This document shows positions 24,783 to 33,080 of a DNA stretch of 34,619 bases, in pieces; positions within the stretch are counted from its first letter, which is position 1; every line of letters starts with the position of its first letter. The notes under the pieces are model-generated. The model did no database searches and was not told where the DNA came from. It saw only the letters and a list, made by a program, of their open reading frames with translations. A program made the position numbers and the translations under genes. This DNA comes from Planctomycetota bacterium (GTDB lineage: Bacteria; Planctomycetota; UBA1135). Where the stretch lies: NCBI GenBank assembly GCA_002705055.1, contig PAHY01000037.1:1-34619 (forward strand). Direction: 5' to 3'.

Positions 24783-25730
24783 TCAGGATACCGCTGCGGA
24801 GCCGCCGTCTGCTGCCAGCGCCAGCACTGCCGCGCCCACCACGACTAGGACCGCGCCCAGCCAACCGCGCCAGCCGGGCCGTTCCTTCAGGATGAGGACG
24901 GCGAGCGGAATCGAGATCAGCGGCGTGGTCGCGGCAAGCGCCGCGGCGACTCCCTGCTTGGCCCACTTGAAGCCGCCGGTGAGCAGCGCCATGCCCAACC
25001 AGGTGCCGAGCGCCGAGGGCAGCAGGAACAGCTTCCAGGTGGGGGCCGAGCTGACCGAACGCAGCGCCGGCCGCAGCTCGCCGGCGAAGGTGCGTACCAG
25101 CAGGATCCCCAAGGTGCCGCCGACCAGACGCCACGAGGCCCCGGGGATCGGCTCGGTGTTGCGCACCCCTTCGGCCATCATCGTGTTGCCGACCGCGAAG
25201 GCGAGCACCGCGCCCAGCGCCGCGGCGACCCCGATCCCGTCGGCGTGCCCGCGCCGTTCGCGTCGGCTCTCGGCGATCCAGCCGCCGGCCACGATCCCCG
25301 CGACGCCCAGCCACTCCATGCCGTTCAGCCACTCGCCGTGCGTGAACCAGGCGAGGAAGGCGGTCAGCACCGGCAGCGTCTGCCCCAGGATCAGGGTGCG
25401 GCCGACGCCGATATGGCCGAGCGCGACGAAGTACAGCCAGTCGCCCAGGCCCAGGCCGATCATGCCGGACAGAATCAGCCAGCCGATCGAGCCCGGGTCG
25501 GCGCTGCCGCCGCCGCGTTCCGGGCCGAGTACGAAGGCCAGTAGCCCCAGCACGATCGCGCCGCCGAGGTTCTTGACCAGGACCGCGTCCGAAGCCTTGC
25601 CCTTGCGGAAGGCGAAGGTGAACCACACCGTCGCCACGCCCCAGACCATGGCTGCCGAAAAAGCAGCCGCCTCGCCGGCGCCGGGAAAGGGCGCGGGCGA
25701 GGCTTGCAGGAAAGGAGACGCGAGCAGCAT
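24783..25730 (-). CDS. EamA/DMT-superfamily membrane transporter
   Basis: This 315-residue protein has about ten hydrophobic helices in two related halves (about 20-155 and 165-310), the EamA duplication. Typical pieces are MIGLGLGDWLYFVALGHIGVGRTLILGQTLPVL in the first half and GFKWAKQGVAAALAATTPLISIPLAVLILKERP in the second, the latter being the conserved end of the EamA fold. It probably exports or imports a small metabolite across the inner membrane; substrate unknown. The stop TGA lies 5 nt before the accC start, so the two are almost certainly co-transcribed. A link to the carboxylase pathway is suggested only by this position. Confidence 0.9.
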   Translation of the reverse strand: MLLASPFLQASPAPFPGAGEAAAFSAAMVWGVATVWFTFAFRKGKASDAVLVKNLGGAIVLGLLAFVLGPERGGGSADPGSIGWLILSGMIGLGLGDWLYFVALGHIGVGRTLILGQTLPVLTAFLAWFTHGEWLNGMEWLGVAGIVAGGWIAESRRERRGHADGIGVAAALGAVLAFAVGNTMMAEGVRNTEPIPGASWRLVGGTLGILLVRTFAGELRPALRSVSSAPTWKLFLLPSALGTWLGMALLTGGFKWAKQGVAAALAATTPLISIPLAVLILKERPGWRGWLGAVLVVVGAAVLALAADGGSAAVS

Positions 25731-25763
25731 GCGGCGGGGGCCGCCGCGGCGGTCCGGGAGGGT

Positions 25764-28700
25764 CTACGGGCGGTAGACCAGCGTCCGTCGCAGCTCGGGA
25801 GCCTGCGCGGGAATGATGAGTTCCTCGCGCACGATCTTCCCGCCGAGGCGGAACAACTCGACGGTATAGCGCCCCGGCGCGACCGGGCCAAGCTTCTGTT
25901 CCATGCCGGCGAAGTAGGCCTGGTTGACGGCCTGGGCGTCCTCCATCGAGAACAGCATCGAGATGCGCACACCGCGCTCATCCTTGAGGGTGGCTAGCAC
26001 GCCCGTTGCGGGCTGCCCGCTGGCGTCGAGCACGCGCAGCCATACCGTGACCCCGGCGTCGAGCTGAACCTCCTGCTTGGCGAGTTCTCCGGCCGTCAGG
26101 TTGACGGTGAACTCCTTCTGGCCGCCGGTGGGGTGCTTGATCAAGATGCGGCCGGGGCCCGCCGGCAGGCCGGTGAGCTGGGCCACGCCCTTGCTGTTGG
26201 TGGGCTTCATCGACAGCGAGCTCAGCGGCTGCCCGTCCTCGCGCAGATAGAACATCGAAGCGCCGGCGAGCGGCGTGGAGTTGGCGCCGAGCACCCGCAC
26301 GCGGAAGCTGGCGCCGGCCTCCAGACGCAGCTCGACGCGTTCGCGCTGGCTGCCGACCTGCACAGAGCGGGAGCGCGAGCCCAGCGCGCCGTCGCCGCCG
26401 AACAGTGGCATGGCCGCGGTGCCAGCGGAGATGTGATACGGGCCCGGCTGCAGGAAGCGGAAGACCGCCTTGCCCTCGGTGTCGGTCAGGGTGAAGGCCG
26501 GGTTGCCCAGGCTGTCTTCGGAGGTGGCGGTGACCGGCGTGCCCGCGACCGGGCTGCCGTCGGCGTCGCGCAGCACGAAGACCTCAAGGCCGCCGCCCGG
26601 CAGCTCGTAGTCGAGCTGGTTGTCACCCGATTCGACCGCGACCTCGACCGCGTGGGAGGTCGCCTGACCCATGCCGATCAGGAAGGTGTAGGTCTGCGGC
26701 ACCAGCTTCTCGAAGGAGTAGGCCCCGCTGGCGTCGGTGCGGGTCGCCTTGACCTGCCCGCCGCCCAAGATCGTGACCGAAGCACCCGCCACCGGCTGCC
26801 CGCCTTCGGTCAGGCGGCCGCTGAGATCGGCGTCGGCCAGACCAGGGCCGATCTCGAGGACCTTGTCCTCGCCCGCGAGCAGGCGGAAGTAAGTCAGGCC
26901 CAGCGAGAACTCGCCCGAGGCGAAGTCCTGCGGCGAGTTGCCGCCGGCGATCGACTGCAGGTTGTAATCGCCCGCCGCCAGCCGCTCGAAGCGGGCCTCG
27001 CCGTTCTCATCGGTGGTGGTTTGCGAAGGGCGAAGCAGGCCGAGATGCGTGGTGATGACGATCTGCCCGGCTTCCGGCTGCCCGTCCTCGCCGATGTAGC
27101 GCACCAGCAGACTGCCGGCGGCCTGGAGCTGGACCTGGACTTCGGCCTGCGGCAGCTCGGTCAGGTCGATGGCCTCCGACTTGCCGGGGGCGTGGGTCTC
27201 GTCCTGGGCGTAGGCGACGTAGTTGCCGGCCGGCAAGTGCTCGACGCGGAAGCGCCCCCCCGAATCCGTCCGGGTACTGTCGAAGCCGCCGCCGCCCAGC
27301 CCAAACAGCAGCGCTGCGTTGAAGGGCTCGTCGGCGTCGGTGACCCGCACCTGGGCATCCGCGACGGGAAGCCCGCTGGGGTCGACGACCTGGCCGGTGA
27401 GCACGCGGCCGGTTTCGAGTCGGAACTCGATCTCGGGCAGCTCTTCCGGCGCCGACCAGTTGGCCTCCGGCACGAGGTACTCCTGGCGACTGACGGCATA
27501 GCCCTCAGCGCGCGCCTCGATGACGATTGGCTGGAAGGGCAGGTTGCGCAGCACGTGGCGGCCGGCGCCGTCGCGCTCTTCGGTGCCGGTCCAGGTTGCG
27601 TTCAGCTCGAAGATCGACTCGCTGTTGAGGCGCCACAGGACCGTGGCCTCGGTCAGGACTTCGCCGGTTTCGTCGTCGCGAACGAGCGCCGCCAGCGCGT
27701 GACCGGCGCGCAGCTTCAAGGTGGGGGCCTGGCTCTCAAGGCCGGCGCGGATCTCGACCTCGCCGGCGCGCGCGGGCAGCATGCCCTCGGCCGTTCCCAT
27801 CACCAGAACGCGGCCGGGCGCGAGCGGACCCAGGCGATAACGCCCCGCGTCGTCGGGAGCGGCAAGCTGACGCCCATCGACCGTGCTCCATTCCAGTCGC
27901 TGCAGCAGCTGACGCTCGCCGACGAGCTCGGCGAAAGCCTCGTTGAGCGCCACCGAGCCGACCCGGGGCTGAACCAGCGCGGTATCCGGCGGACCTTCCA
28001 CCTGACCGACCACAAAACCACCCTCGATCAGTTCGATGCGGTGCTGCAGGGTCTGGCCAGGCTCCAGGGTGACGAACTCGGTCTGCTCGACGCCGGTCGG
28101 GCTGAAGCAGCGCAGCGCGTAGTGACTCGGCGGCAGATCGCGCAGCACCAGGACGCCGGCCTGGGCGTGCGAGCGCGCGTCCTTCGGGTCGCTGACGCGG
28201 AAGGCATCCATGAACAGGCCGCCATCCATACCCAGGCCGCTCTCGTCCACCCAAGCTTCGATCTCCTCGACCTCTTCCGCACCCAGGAAGACGTCCTCGA
28301 AGGTCTGGCTGGGGCGCTCGTTGCGATAGGAGTACAGGCAGCGCGCGTCCGCGGCCGGCCCGCGCCCCTTAAGATCAATCGCCAGCTCGAGCCGCGCGGC
28401 AGCCTGGTCCACGCGCAGCTCCACGCGATCCAGCTTGCTGCTGCCGGCATCGAAGTCGATCGCGACCGGGCTGGACCAGTGGCCCTGTGCAAACGCGGCC
28501 GCCGCGCGGACGCCGCTGAGATCGGCGAAGCGCAGCTCGCCGGAGGGCGCTTCGATCCACTCAATCCTGTGGTCGCGGTTGCGCAGCAGAAAGAGCGCGG
28601 GCGCGACCGGCTCGCCGGCGGGGTCGACCGCGCGCAGGGAAGCGGCCCCGGTCGCCACCATCTCGGCGCGCAGCGCGCCGCTCTGCAGATCGCCGCCCAG

Positions 28701-28892
28701 GCTGGCGGCAAACTCGCGCAGCTGTTCGGTCTGCGCCTCGATCTCGGCGAGCGAGCGGGGTGGCTCGTCGACGCGTTCGACCGGGGGCTCGGTCAGCGGC
28801 TCAAGCGGCGCCCCCTCCTCGTTGGGGAACAGGAAGATCACGGCGACGATCAACGCCGCCAAGGCGAGCAGGAGGAGGAGAGGGCGCTTCAT
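25764..28892 (-). CDS. Large membrane-anchored protein of carboxypeptidase-regulatory-like repeats (1)
   Basis: The product has 1042 residues: an N-terminal membrane anchor (about 4-22), an acidic proline-rich stalk and a long array of beta-sandwich units of the carboxypeptidase-regulatory type. Clear units begin near GRVLTGQVVDPSGLPVADA (about 496), SLLVRYIGEDGQPEAGQ (about 593) and SGRLTEGGQPVAGASV (about 690), with others between there and the C-terminus. They share the phrase pattern TDxxGxFRFExLPxGxY. There is no enzymatic motif. Such proteins likely serve as surface scaffolds or carbohydrate/protein binders. It lies between an M28-PDZ peptidase gene (32 bp upstream) and the EamA gene (33 bp downstream). 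Confidence 0.88.
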   Translation of the reverse strand: MKRPLLLLLALAALIVAVIFLFPNEEGAPLEPLTEPPVERVDEPPRSLAEIEAQTEQLREFAASLGGDLQSGALRAEMVATGAASLRAVDPAGEPVAPALFLLRNRDHRIEWIEAPSGELRFADLSGVRAAAAFAQGHWSSPVAIDFDAGSSKLDRVELRVDQAAARLELAIDLKGRGPAADARCLYSYRNERPSQTFEDVFLGAEEVEEIEAWVDESGLGMDGGLFMDAFRVSDPKDARSHAQAGVLVLRDLPPSHYALRCFSPTGVEQTEFVTLEPGQTLQHRIELIEGGFVVGQVEGPPDTALVQPRVGSVALNEAFAELVGERQLLQRLEWSTVDGRQLAAPDDAGRYRLGPLAPGRVLVMGTAEGMLPARAGEVEIRAGLESQAPTLKLRAGHALAALVRDDETGEVLTEATVLWRLNSESIFELNATWTGTEERDGAGRHVLRNLPFQPIVIEARAEGYAVSRQEYLVPEANWSAPEELPEIEFRLETGRVLTGQVVDPSGLPVADAQVRVTDADEPFNAALLFGLGGGGFDSTRTDSGGRFRVEHLPAGNYVAYAQDETHAPGKSEAIDLTELPQAEVQVQLQAAGSLLVRYIGEDGQPEAGQIVITTHLGLLRPSQTTTDENGEARFERLAAGDYNLQSIAGGNSPQDFASGEFSLGLTYFRLLAGEDKVLEIGPGLADADLSGRLTEGGQPVAGASVTILGGGQVKATRTDASGAYSFEKLVPQTYTFLIGMGQATSHAVEVAVESGDNQLDYELPGGGLEVFVLRDADGSPVAGTPVTATSEDSLGNPAFTLTDTEGKAVFRFLQPGPYHISAGTAAMPLFGGDGALGSRSRSVQVGSQRERVELRLEAGASFRVRVLGANSTPLAGASMFYLREDGQPLSSLSMKPTNSKGVAQLTGLPAGPGRILIKHPTGGQKEFTVNLTAGELAKQEVQLDAGVTVWLRVLDASGQPATGVLATLKDERGVRISMLFSMEDAQAVNQAYFAGMEQKLGPVAPGRYTVELFRLGGKIVREELIIPAQAPELRRTLVYRP

Positions 28893-28924
28893 GAATGGGG
28901 TGCGCGAGCCCGGTGTGGTCCGGA

Positions 28925-30190
28925 CTACTTCATCGTGGCAGCGATCCGCATGCGCTCGCCATCGCGGACGATGACCAGCTCAATCTCGCTGCCCTTGAAC
29001 TTGGCAGCCAGCGCTCGGCGCAGGCTGTTGCGATCCACGGTACGGATGCCGTCGATCGAGATCAGGACATCGCCACCCTGCAGGCCGGACTCGGCCGCCG
29101 CGCTGCCCTCGGTCACGGAGTCGATCGTGATGCCGTTGTTGGTGGGGTCGCCGGGGCGGATGCCCAGTCGCCCGCGCTTCTGGCTGCGCTCGGCGATGTT
29201 GCGCATGTGGTTCATCATGCGCTCATTGAAGTCGCCGGGCATTCCGGCGGCTTCTTCGCGGGTCTGCTGCACGAAGCTCAGCGCATCCAGCGTGTCGATC
29301 TTGGCGAGCACGCGGGTGGCCAGCTGCAGGATGCGCACCTGGCCGGCGAAATTGATCTTCTCCACATCGTCCTCGGGCAGGTGATAGTCGAGGTGGATGT
29401 GGGTGAAGAAGAACATCGCGGGAACCCCGGCCCGATAGAAGTTGGTGTTGTCGCTGGGGGCTTCGCCGCCGGGATGGAACTCGAAATCGAAGCCTTCGGT
29501 GGCGTCGAAGATCGGCTTGAGCAGGCCATCGAGCTCTTCGGCGGTGCCCAGGCCTCCGACGAACAGGTAGTCGTCCGTGAGGCGGCCGATCATGTCGAGG
29601 TTGAGCATGAACAGCATCTGCTCCGGGTCGATGACCTTGTCGCGCACCAGCGCGGCCGAGCCGAGCAGCCCCCGTTCCTCGGCGTCGAAGGTGTAGAACA
29701 GGATCGGGTGGCGCAGCGGGTTGCTGGCAAAGTACTCGGCCAGCTCGAGCGCGCCGCTGGTGCCCGAAGCGTTGTCATCGGCGCCGTTGTGCACCTCGCC
29801 GGGGAAGCCCATGGCGCCGCGAATCGGATCGCCCAGGCCGGCGTGGTCGTGGTGGGCGCCGATCACGATGTACTGATCGGCGACGCTCGGGTCGGTGCCC
29901 GGCAGGATGGCGCAGGTGTTGCGGCCGACCTCGGGTTCGCCGTCGGAGCCGCGCAGCTCGAAGTGGTGGAAGTAGCTGCCCTCGTTGGCCGGCTTCAGGC
30001 CCAGGCGCTGCCAGTGCTGCGCCACGTACTGCGAGGCGATCATCGAACCGCGTGTGCCCGAACCGCGCCCTTCGAGGAGGTCGCTGGCGAGGAAGGAGAT
30101 GTGAGCCTGGAGATCCTGGGCGCGAATGGCCGAGGCATCTTGCGCCTGGGCGGGGGAAGCCGGCGCGAGCAGTAGAAGGAGGGACAGCAT
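28925..30190 (-). CDS. Secreted M28 metallopeptidase with C-terminal PDZ domain
   Basis: This 421-residue protein has a signal peptide (1-16, AQA), an M28 domain with His113/Asp115 (GAHHDHAG), GADDNASG around 137-143, Glu171/Glu172 (DAEERGLLG), Asp199 (NLDMIGR) and His270 (DYHLPED), and a C-terminal PDZ domain (about 335-421) with the GLQGGDVLISIDG motif. The metal ligands are complete, so it should be an active zinc aminopeptidase. PDZ domains bind C-terminal peptides, so it may capture ends produced by other proteases. It is placed between two repeat-scaffold proteins in one run of genes. A hairpin lies between it and the upstream repeat protein. Confidence 0.93.
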   Translation of the reverse strand: MLSLLLLLAPASPAQAQDASAIRAQDLQAHISFLASDLLEGRGSGTRGSMIASQYVAQHWQRLGLKPANEGSYFHHFELRGSDGEPEVGRNTCAILPGTDPSVADQYIVIGAHHDHAGLGDPIRGAMGFPGEVHNGADDNASGTSGALELAEYFASNPLRHPILFYTFDAEERGLLGSAALVRDKVIDPEQMLFMLNLDMIGRLTDDYLFVGGLGTAEELDGLLKPIFDATEGFDFEFHPGGEAPSDNTNFYRAGVPAMFFFTHIHLDYHLPEDDVEKINFAGQVRILQLATRVLAKIDTLDALSFVQQTREEAAGMPGDFNERMMNHMRNIAERSQKRGRLGIRPGDPTNNGITIDSVTEGSAAAESGLQGGDVLISIDGIRTVDRNSLRRALAAKFKGSEIELVIVRDGERMRIAATMK

Positions 30191-30221
30191 GCCGCGCCTA
30201 CGCGCGGCCTGAGGGTGCGTT

Positions 30222-30255
30222 GGCGCGCTTCTCGGCGCGGAGCCGAGCGCGCGCC
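30222..30255 (-). terminator. GC-rich hairpin between repeat protein 2 and the M28-PDZ gene
   Basis: Arms ggcgcgc/gcgcgcc and ctcggc/gccgag stack with a small bulge around a 5-nt loop. There is no T-run. It may slow transcription or reduce read-through between two genes of the same strand. Confidence 0.45.
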
Positions 30256-30265
30256 CGGCGCGGGA

Positions 30266-32269
30266 TCATTCCTTGGGCGGAACGATCAGATCGACCTGAC
30301 GATTCTCGGCCTCACGCTGGATCAGGACGTCCTGCGTGCTTCCGGGCGACGAGCCGGGGAAGAAGAAGGCGTTGGAATCCTCGCGGACTGCGGACACCTC
30401 GTAGGTACCCGGTTGCAGGCCATCGAAACGGTAGCGGCCGCGCGCGTCGGCGATGATCTTCTTGTTGAAGAAGCCGGCGTTCTCGTCTTTCAGGGTGAGG
30501 TAAACCGACGCGCCGGCCGCCGCGCCGCCGCCGCGCACCGTGACGACCCCCTCAATCGAGGAGCCCGGGCGCATGACGATCTCACCGATCTGGGTCACGC
30601 GGTCGGTCTGCACATAGGCGCCGACGTACAGCGTGAGGTAGTTGGCGTGCTTGACCTCGAGCTGGTGATCGCCCGGGAAGGCATCGCGCAGCTCAAAGCG
30701 ACCCTTGGAATCGGTGCGCGCTTCGACGGCCGGCACGTTGTTCGGGTCGCCGACGGCTCCGCCGAACAGCGAGTGCTGGTGCCAGACGTTGTAGTCACGG
30801 CCGCGCAGGGTCACCAGAGCGCCCGGCAGCGGCTTGTCGTTCGGGTCGAGCACGACCCCGCGCAGCACACCGCCGGCATCCACCTGCACGTTGACGTCGC
30901 GCACCAGATCGCGCTCCACGTAGAAGCCAGGCGAGTAGGTGGGGGCGTAGCCATCGGCGCGCACCAGGACCACGTAGCTGCCGCGATCGAGATCCGGGAA
31001 CAGGTAGACCCCATCGGGGTTCTGGACCTGCACCGTGCGGTTGGTCATGCCGTACTGCGCGGTGCCCTGATTGACCCGGAACAGCTCCAGCGAGTACTGC
31101 GTGATCGGGGTGCCATCCGGGCGCGTCACGCGGCCGGTGACGCCTGCCTTCCGACGCATCACAAACTCGAGGTCGGTGCGGTTGCTCTGGACGTGGCTCA
31201 TCCGCGCCGAGGCGTAACCTTCGGCGATCACCGAGATGCCATAGCCGCCGGCCGGCAGGCCGCGCAGCTCGAAGGCGCCGTTCTCGTCGGTGGTGCCTTC
31301 TTCCTGGTAGATCGGACGCGGGCGGGTGCGCGCCGCCGCGACGGTGGCGTTCGGTACCGGCAGCCCCTCTTCGTCGCGGACGATGCCAGCCAGCCGATGC
31401 TCGGTACCCAGCACCAGCTCGCGGACCTGGATCTTGTCCTCGCCCATGCAGGTGATCGCGTTCTCGACGCCGGTGCCGAAGTCCTCGAGGCTGGCCTCGA
31501 GCTGGTAGATGCCCTCGGCGAGGTAGTTGAAGGCGAACGCGCCGTTGGCGTCGGCCTCGACTTCGCGCAGACGGCCCAGGTCATATTCCTCGGCGATCTG
31601 ATCTTCGGTCTCCATCAGATTCAGAACCTGGGCGAGGCGCACCGTCACCAGCGCGCCCTGCAGCGGGTTGCCCGCCTCGTCCCGGACGAAGCCCTCGATC
31701 CGATAGCCCTCGTCGAGCACGATCGGCTGCAGCTCCTGCTCTTCGCCGGCCAGCGAACGCACCGGGAAGCCCTCCCGCGGGGCGTGCTGCTCGTGCATGA
31801 CCCACATCGCAAACTCGACCCCGACCGGCAGGCGCAGGAAGCGGTAGACGCCCTCGGCGTCGGTGGTGGCGCTGAAGCGCGCGCCCTGGCGGGCCGCCGG
31901 GCCACCGAAGGGGTTCTGATCGAACAGGTTCTCGGTCAGGACGATGCGCGCGTCCGCCACCGGCTTGCCCGCATAGTCGACCACTGAGCCGCGGATCGCG
32001 GCGCCGATCGGGCGGCCGTCGCCGGAGGTGTCGGTCAGGACGCGGTCCGGATCGGGGGTGCGCGCCTCGGTGCGCTGTTCGGTGCCGGCGACCTCGATCA
32101 CCTCGCGCGGGTTGTCCTCTTCCTCGACCTGGGGAGTCGGGTCGGGTTGAGGGCCCGGCGCGGGCTGGGCGCCCGGGTCGGCGAGGAAGACAGCCGCGAC
32201 GGCTGCCAGGACCAGCAAGCCGAGGAGCAGGAACGGCAGCGGGATCTGGCCTTTTTGCTTTTTGTGCAT
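30266..32269 (-). CDS. Membrane-anchored protein of carboxypeptidase-regulatory-like repeats (2)
   Basis: The product has 667 residues: a basic cytoplasmic start (MHKKQKGQ), one helix (about 10-30), a Pro/Gln-rich stalk, then about six beta-sandwich repeats of the carboxypeptidase-regulatory type. Examples of the repeat start are IRGSVVDYAGKPVADARIV, IEGFVRDEAGNPLQGALV, LAGIVRDEEGLPVPNATV, VTGRVTRPDGTPI, LRGVVLDPNDKPLPGALV and IEGVVTVRGGGAAAGASV. No catalytic residues are evident. It is the first gene of a minus-strand run that goes on to the M28-PDZ peptidase and repeat protein 1, and its promoter region is shared with the divergent YugP-type gene. It is similar in plan to the protein at 25764-28892. 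Confidence 0.88.
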   Translation of the reverse strand: MHKKQKGQIPLPFLLLGLLVLAAVAAVFLADPGAQPAPGPQPDPTPQVEEEDNPREVIEVAGTEQRTEARTPDPDRVLTDTSGDGRPIGAAIRGSVVDYAGKPVADARIVLTENLFDQNPFGGPAARQGARFSATTDAEGVYRFLRLPVGVEFAMWVMHEQHAPREGFPVRSLAGEEQELQPIVLDEGYRIEGFVRDEAGNPLQGALVTVRLAQVLNLMETEDQIAEEYDLGRLREVEADANGAFAFNYLAEGIYQLEASLEDFGTGVENAITCMGEDKIQVRELVLGTEHRLAGIVRDEEGLPVPNATVAAARTRPRPIYQEEGTTDENGAFELRGLPAGGYGISVIAEGYASARMSHVQSNRTDLEFVMRRKAGVTGRVTRPDGTPITQYSLELFRVNQGTAQYGMTNRTVQVQNPDGVYLFPDLDRGSYVVLVRADGYAPTYSPGFYVERDLVRDVNVQVDAGGVLRGVVLDPNDKPLPGALVTLRGRDYNVWHQHSLFGGAVGDPNNVPAVEARTDSKGRFELRDAFPGDHQLEVKHANYLTLYVGAYVQTDRVTQIGEIVMRPGSSIEGVVTVRGGGAAAGASVYLTLKDENAGFFNKKIIADARGRYRFDGLQPGTYEVSAVREDSNAFFFPGSSPGSTQDVLIQREAENRQVDLIVPPKE

Positions 32270-32374
32270 CTGGAGGTTCGCGGTGGGGAGCCCTCTAGGA
32301 TACCCCTGTTCGGGGCGGCTCAGCGCTTGAGACGGGTTTCAGAGCCGCCCAAAGTGTCAAACCTCCGTCAAAAG

Positions 32375-33061
32375 ATGCTTCCTGCTCTCGTCGCCGTCCT
32401 CGTGCTGGGCTCCCTGGCCCTCGCTGCCTACGCGCAGCGGACGGTGAAGGGTGCCGTGCAGCGCTATCGCGAGGTGCCGGCCCGGGCCGGCCTCAGCGGC
32501 CGCGAGGTGGCGGAGTACCTGCTGCGGGCGGCGCAGATCGATGAGGTGCGGGTCGAGCGGGCGGCCGGCGGCGACCTGAGCGACCATTACGATCCACGAG
32601 AGCGGGTCCTGCGGCTGTCACAGCCGGTGCACGACGGCCGGGACCTGACCGCGGTCGGGGTGGCGGCTCACGAGGCCGGGCACGCGCTGCAGCACGCGGC
32701 CGGCTACTGGCCGCTCGGCCTGCGCAGCCTCAGCGTGCCGCTGGCCCGGGCTGGGGGCATGATCGGCCTGCCGGTGGCGATCGCCGGGGTGGGCATGCGC
32801 TCGCTGCCGCTAACCGGCCTCGGGCTGGGCCTGTTCGCGATGGTCGTGGTCTTTCAGCTGGTCACCCTGCCGGTCGAGCTGGATGCCTCACGCCGCGCGG
32901 TGCAGTCGCTGAAGCGCGGCGGCCTGCTCGAGACCCCCGAGGAGGAAATCGGGGTGCGCTCGGTCCTATCATCAGCGGCGCTGACCTACCTGGCCGCCGC
33001 GGTGACGAGCATCGTCGGACTCGCCCAGCTTCTGCTGCGGCTGTTCGGCCGCCGCCTCTAG
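32375..33061 (+). CDS. YugP-family membrane zinc metallopeptidase (Zn_peptidase_2)
   Basis: The product has 228 residues from ATG 32375, matching the usual family length; an in-frame GTG at 32354 is an alternative start. The zinc-binding HExxH-type motif is AAHEAGHALQHA, preceded by a region (DHYDPRERVLRLSQPVHDGRDLTAVGVAAHE) typical of this family. A membrane helix precedes the catalytic part and hydrophobic segments follow it, with the conserved LVTLPVELDASRRAVQSL piece near the end. It should be an integral membrane protease, function unknown. It ends 19 bp before pgi and likely shares a transcript with it. Confidence 0.93.
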   Translation: MLPALVAVLVLGSLALAAYAQRTVKGAVQRYREVPARAGLSGREVAEYLLRAAQIDEVRVERAAGGDLSDHYDPRERVLRLSQPVHDGRDLTAVGVAAHEAGHALQHAAGYWPLGLRSLSVPLARAGGMIGLPVAIAGVGMRSLPLTGLGLGLFAMVVVFQLVTLPVELDASRRAVQSLKRGGLLETPEEEIGVRSVLSSAALTYLAAAVTSIVGLAQLLLRLFGRRL

Positions 33062-33080
33062 GCCGGGGCAGCATGCGACC

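Noticed and set aside
26133..29384. Very long open frame on the plus strand, antisense to the repeat protein and M28-PDZ genes
   Set aside because: It is a by-product of GC-rich codon use opposite two well supported genes; its translation is Arg/Ala/Gly/Val-rich with no recognisable domain. The same holds for plus-strand frames at 4548-6881 and 30215-31987 and for the minus frame 6560-8680.
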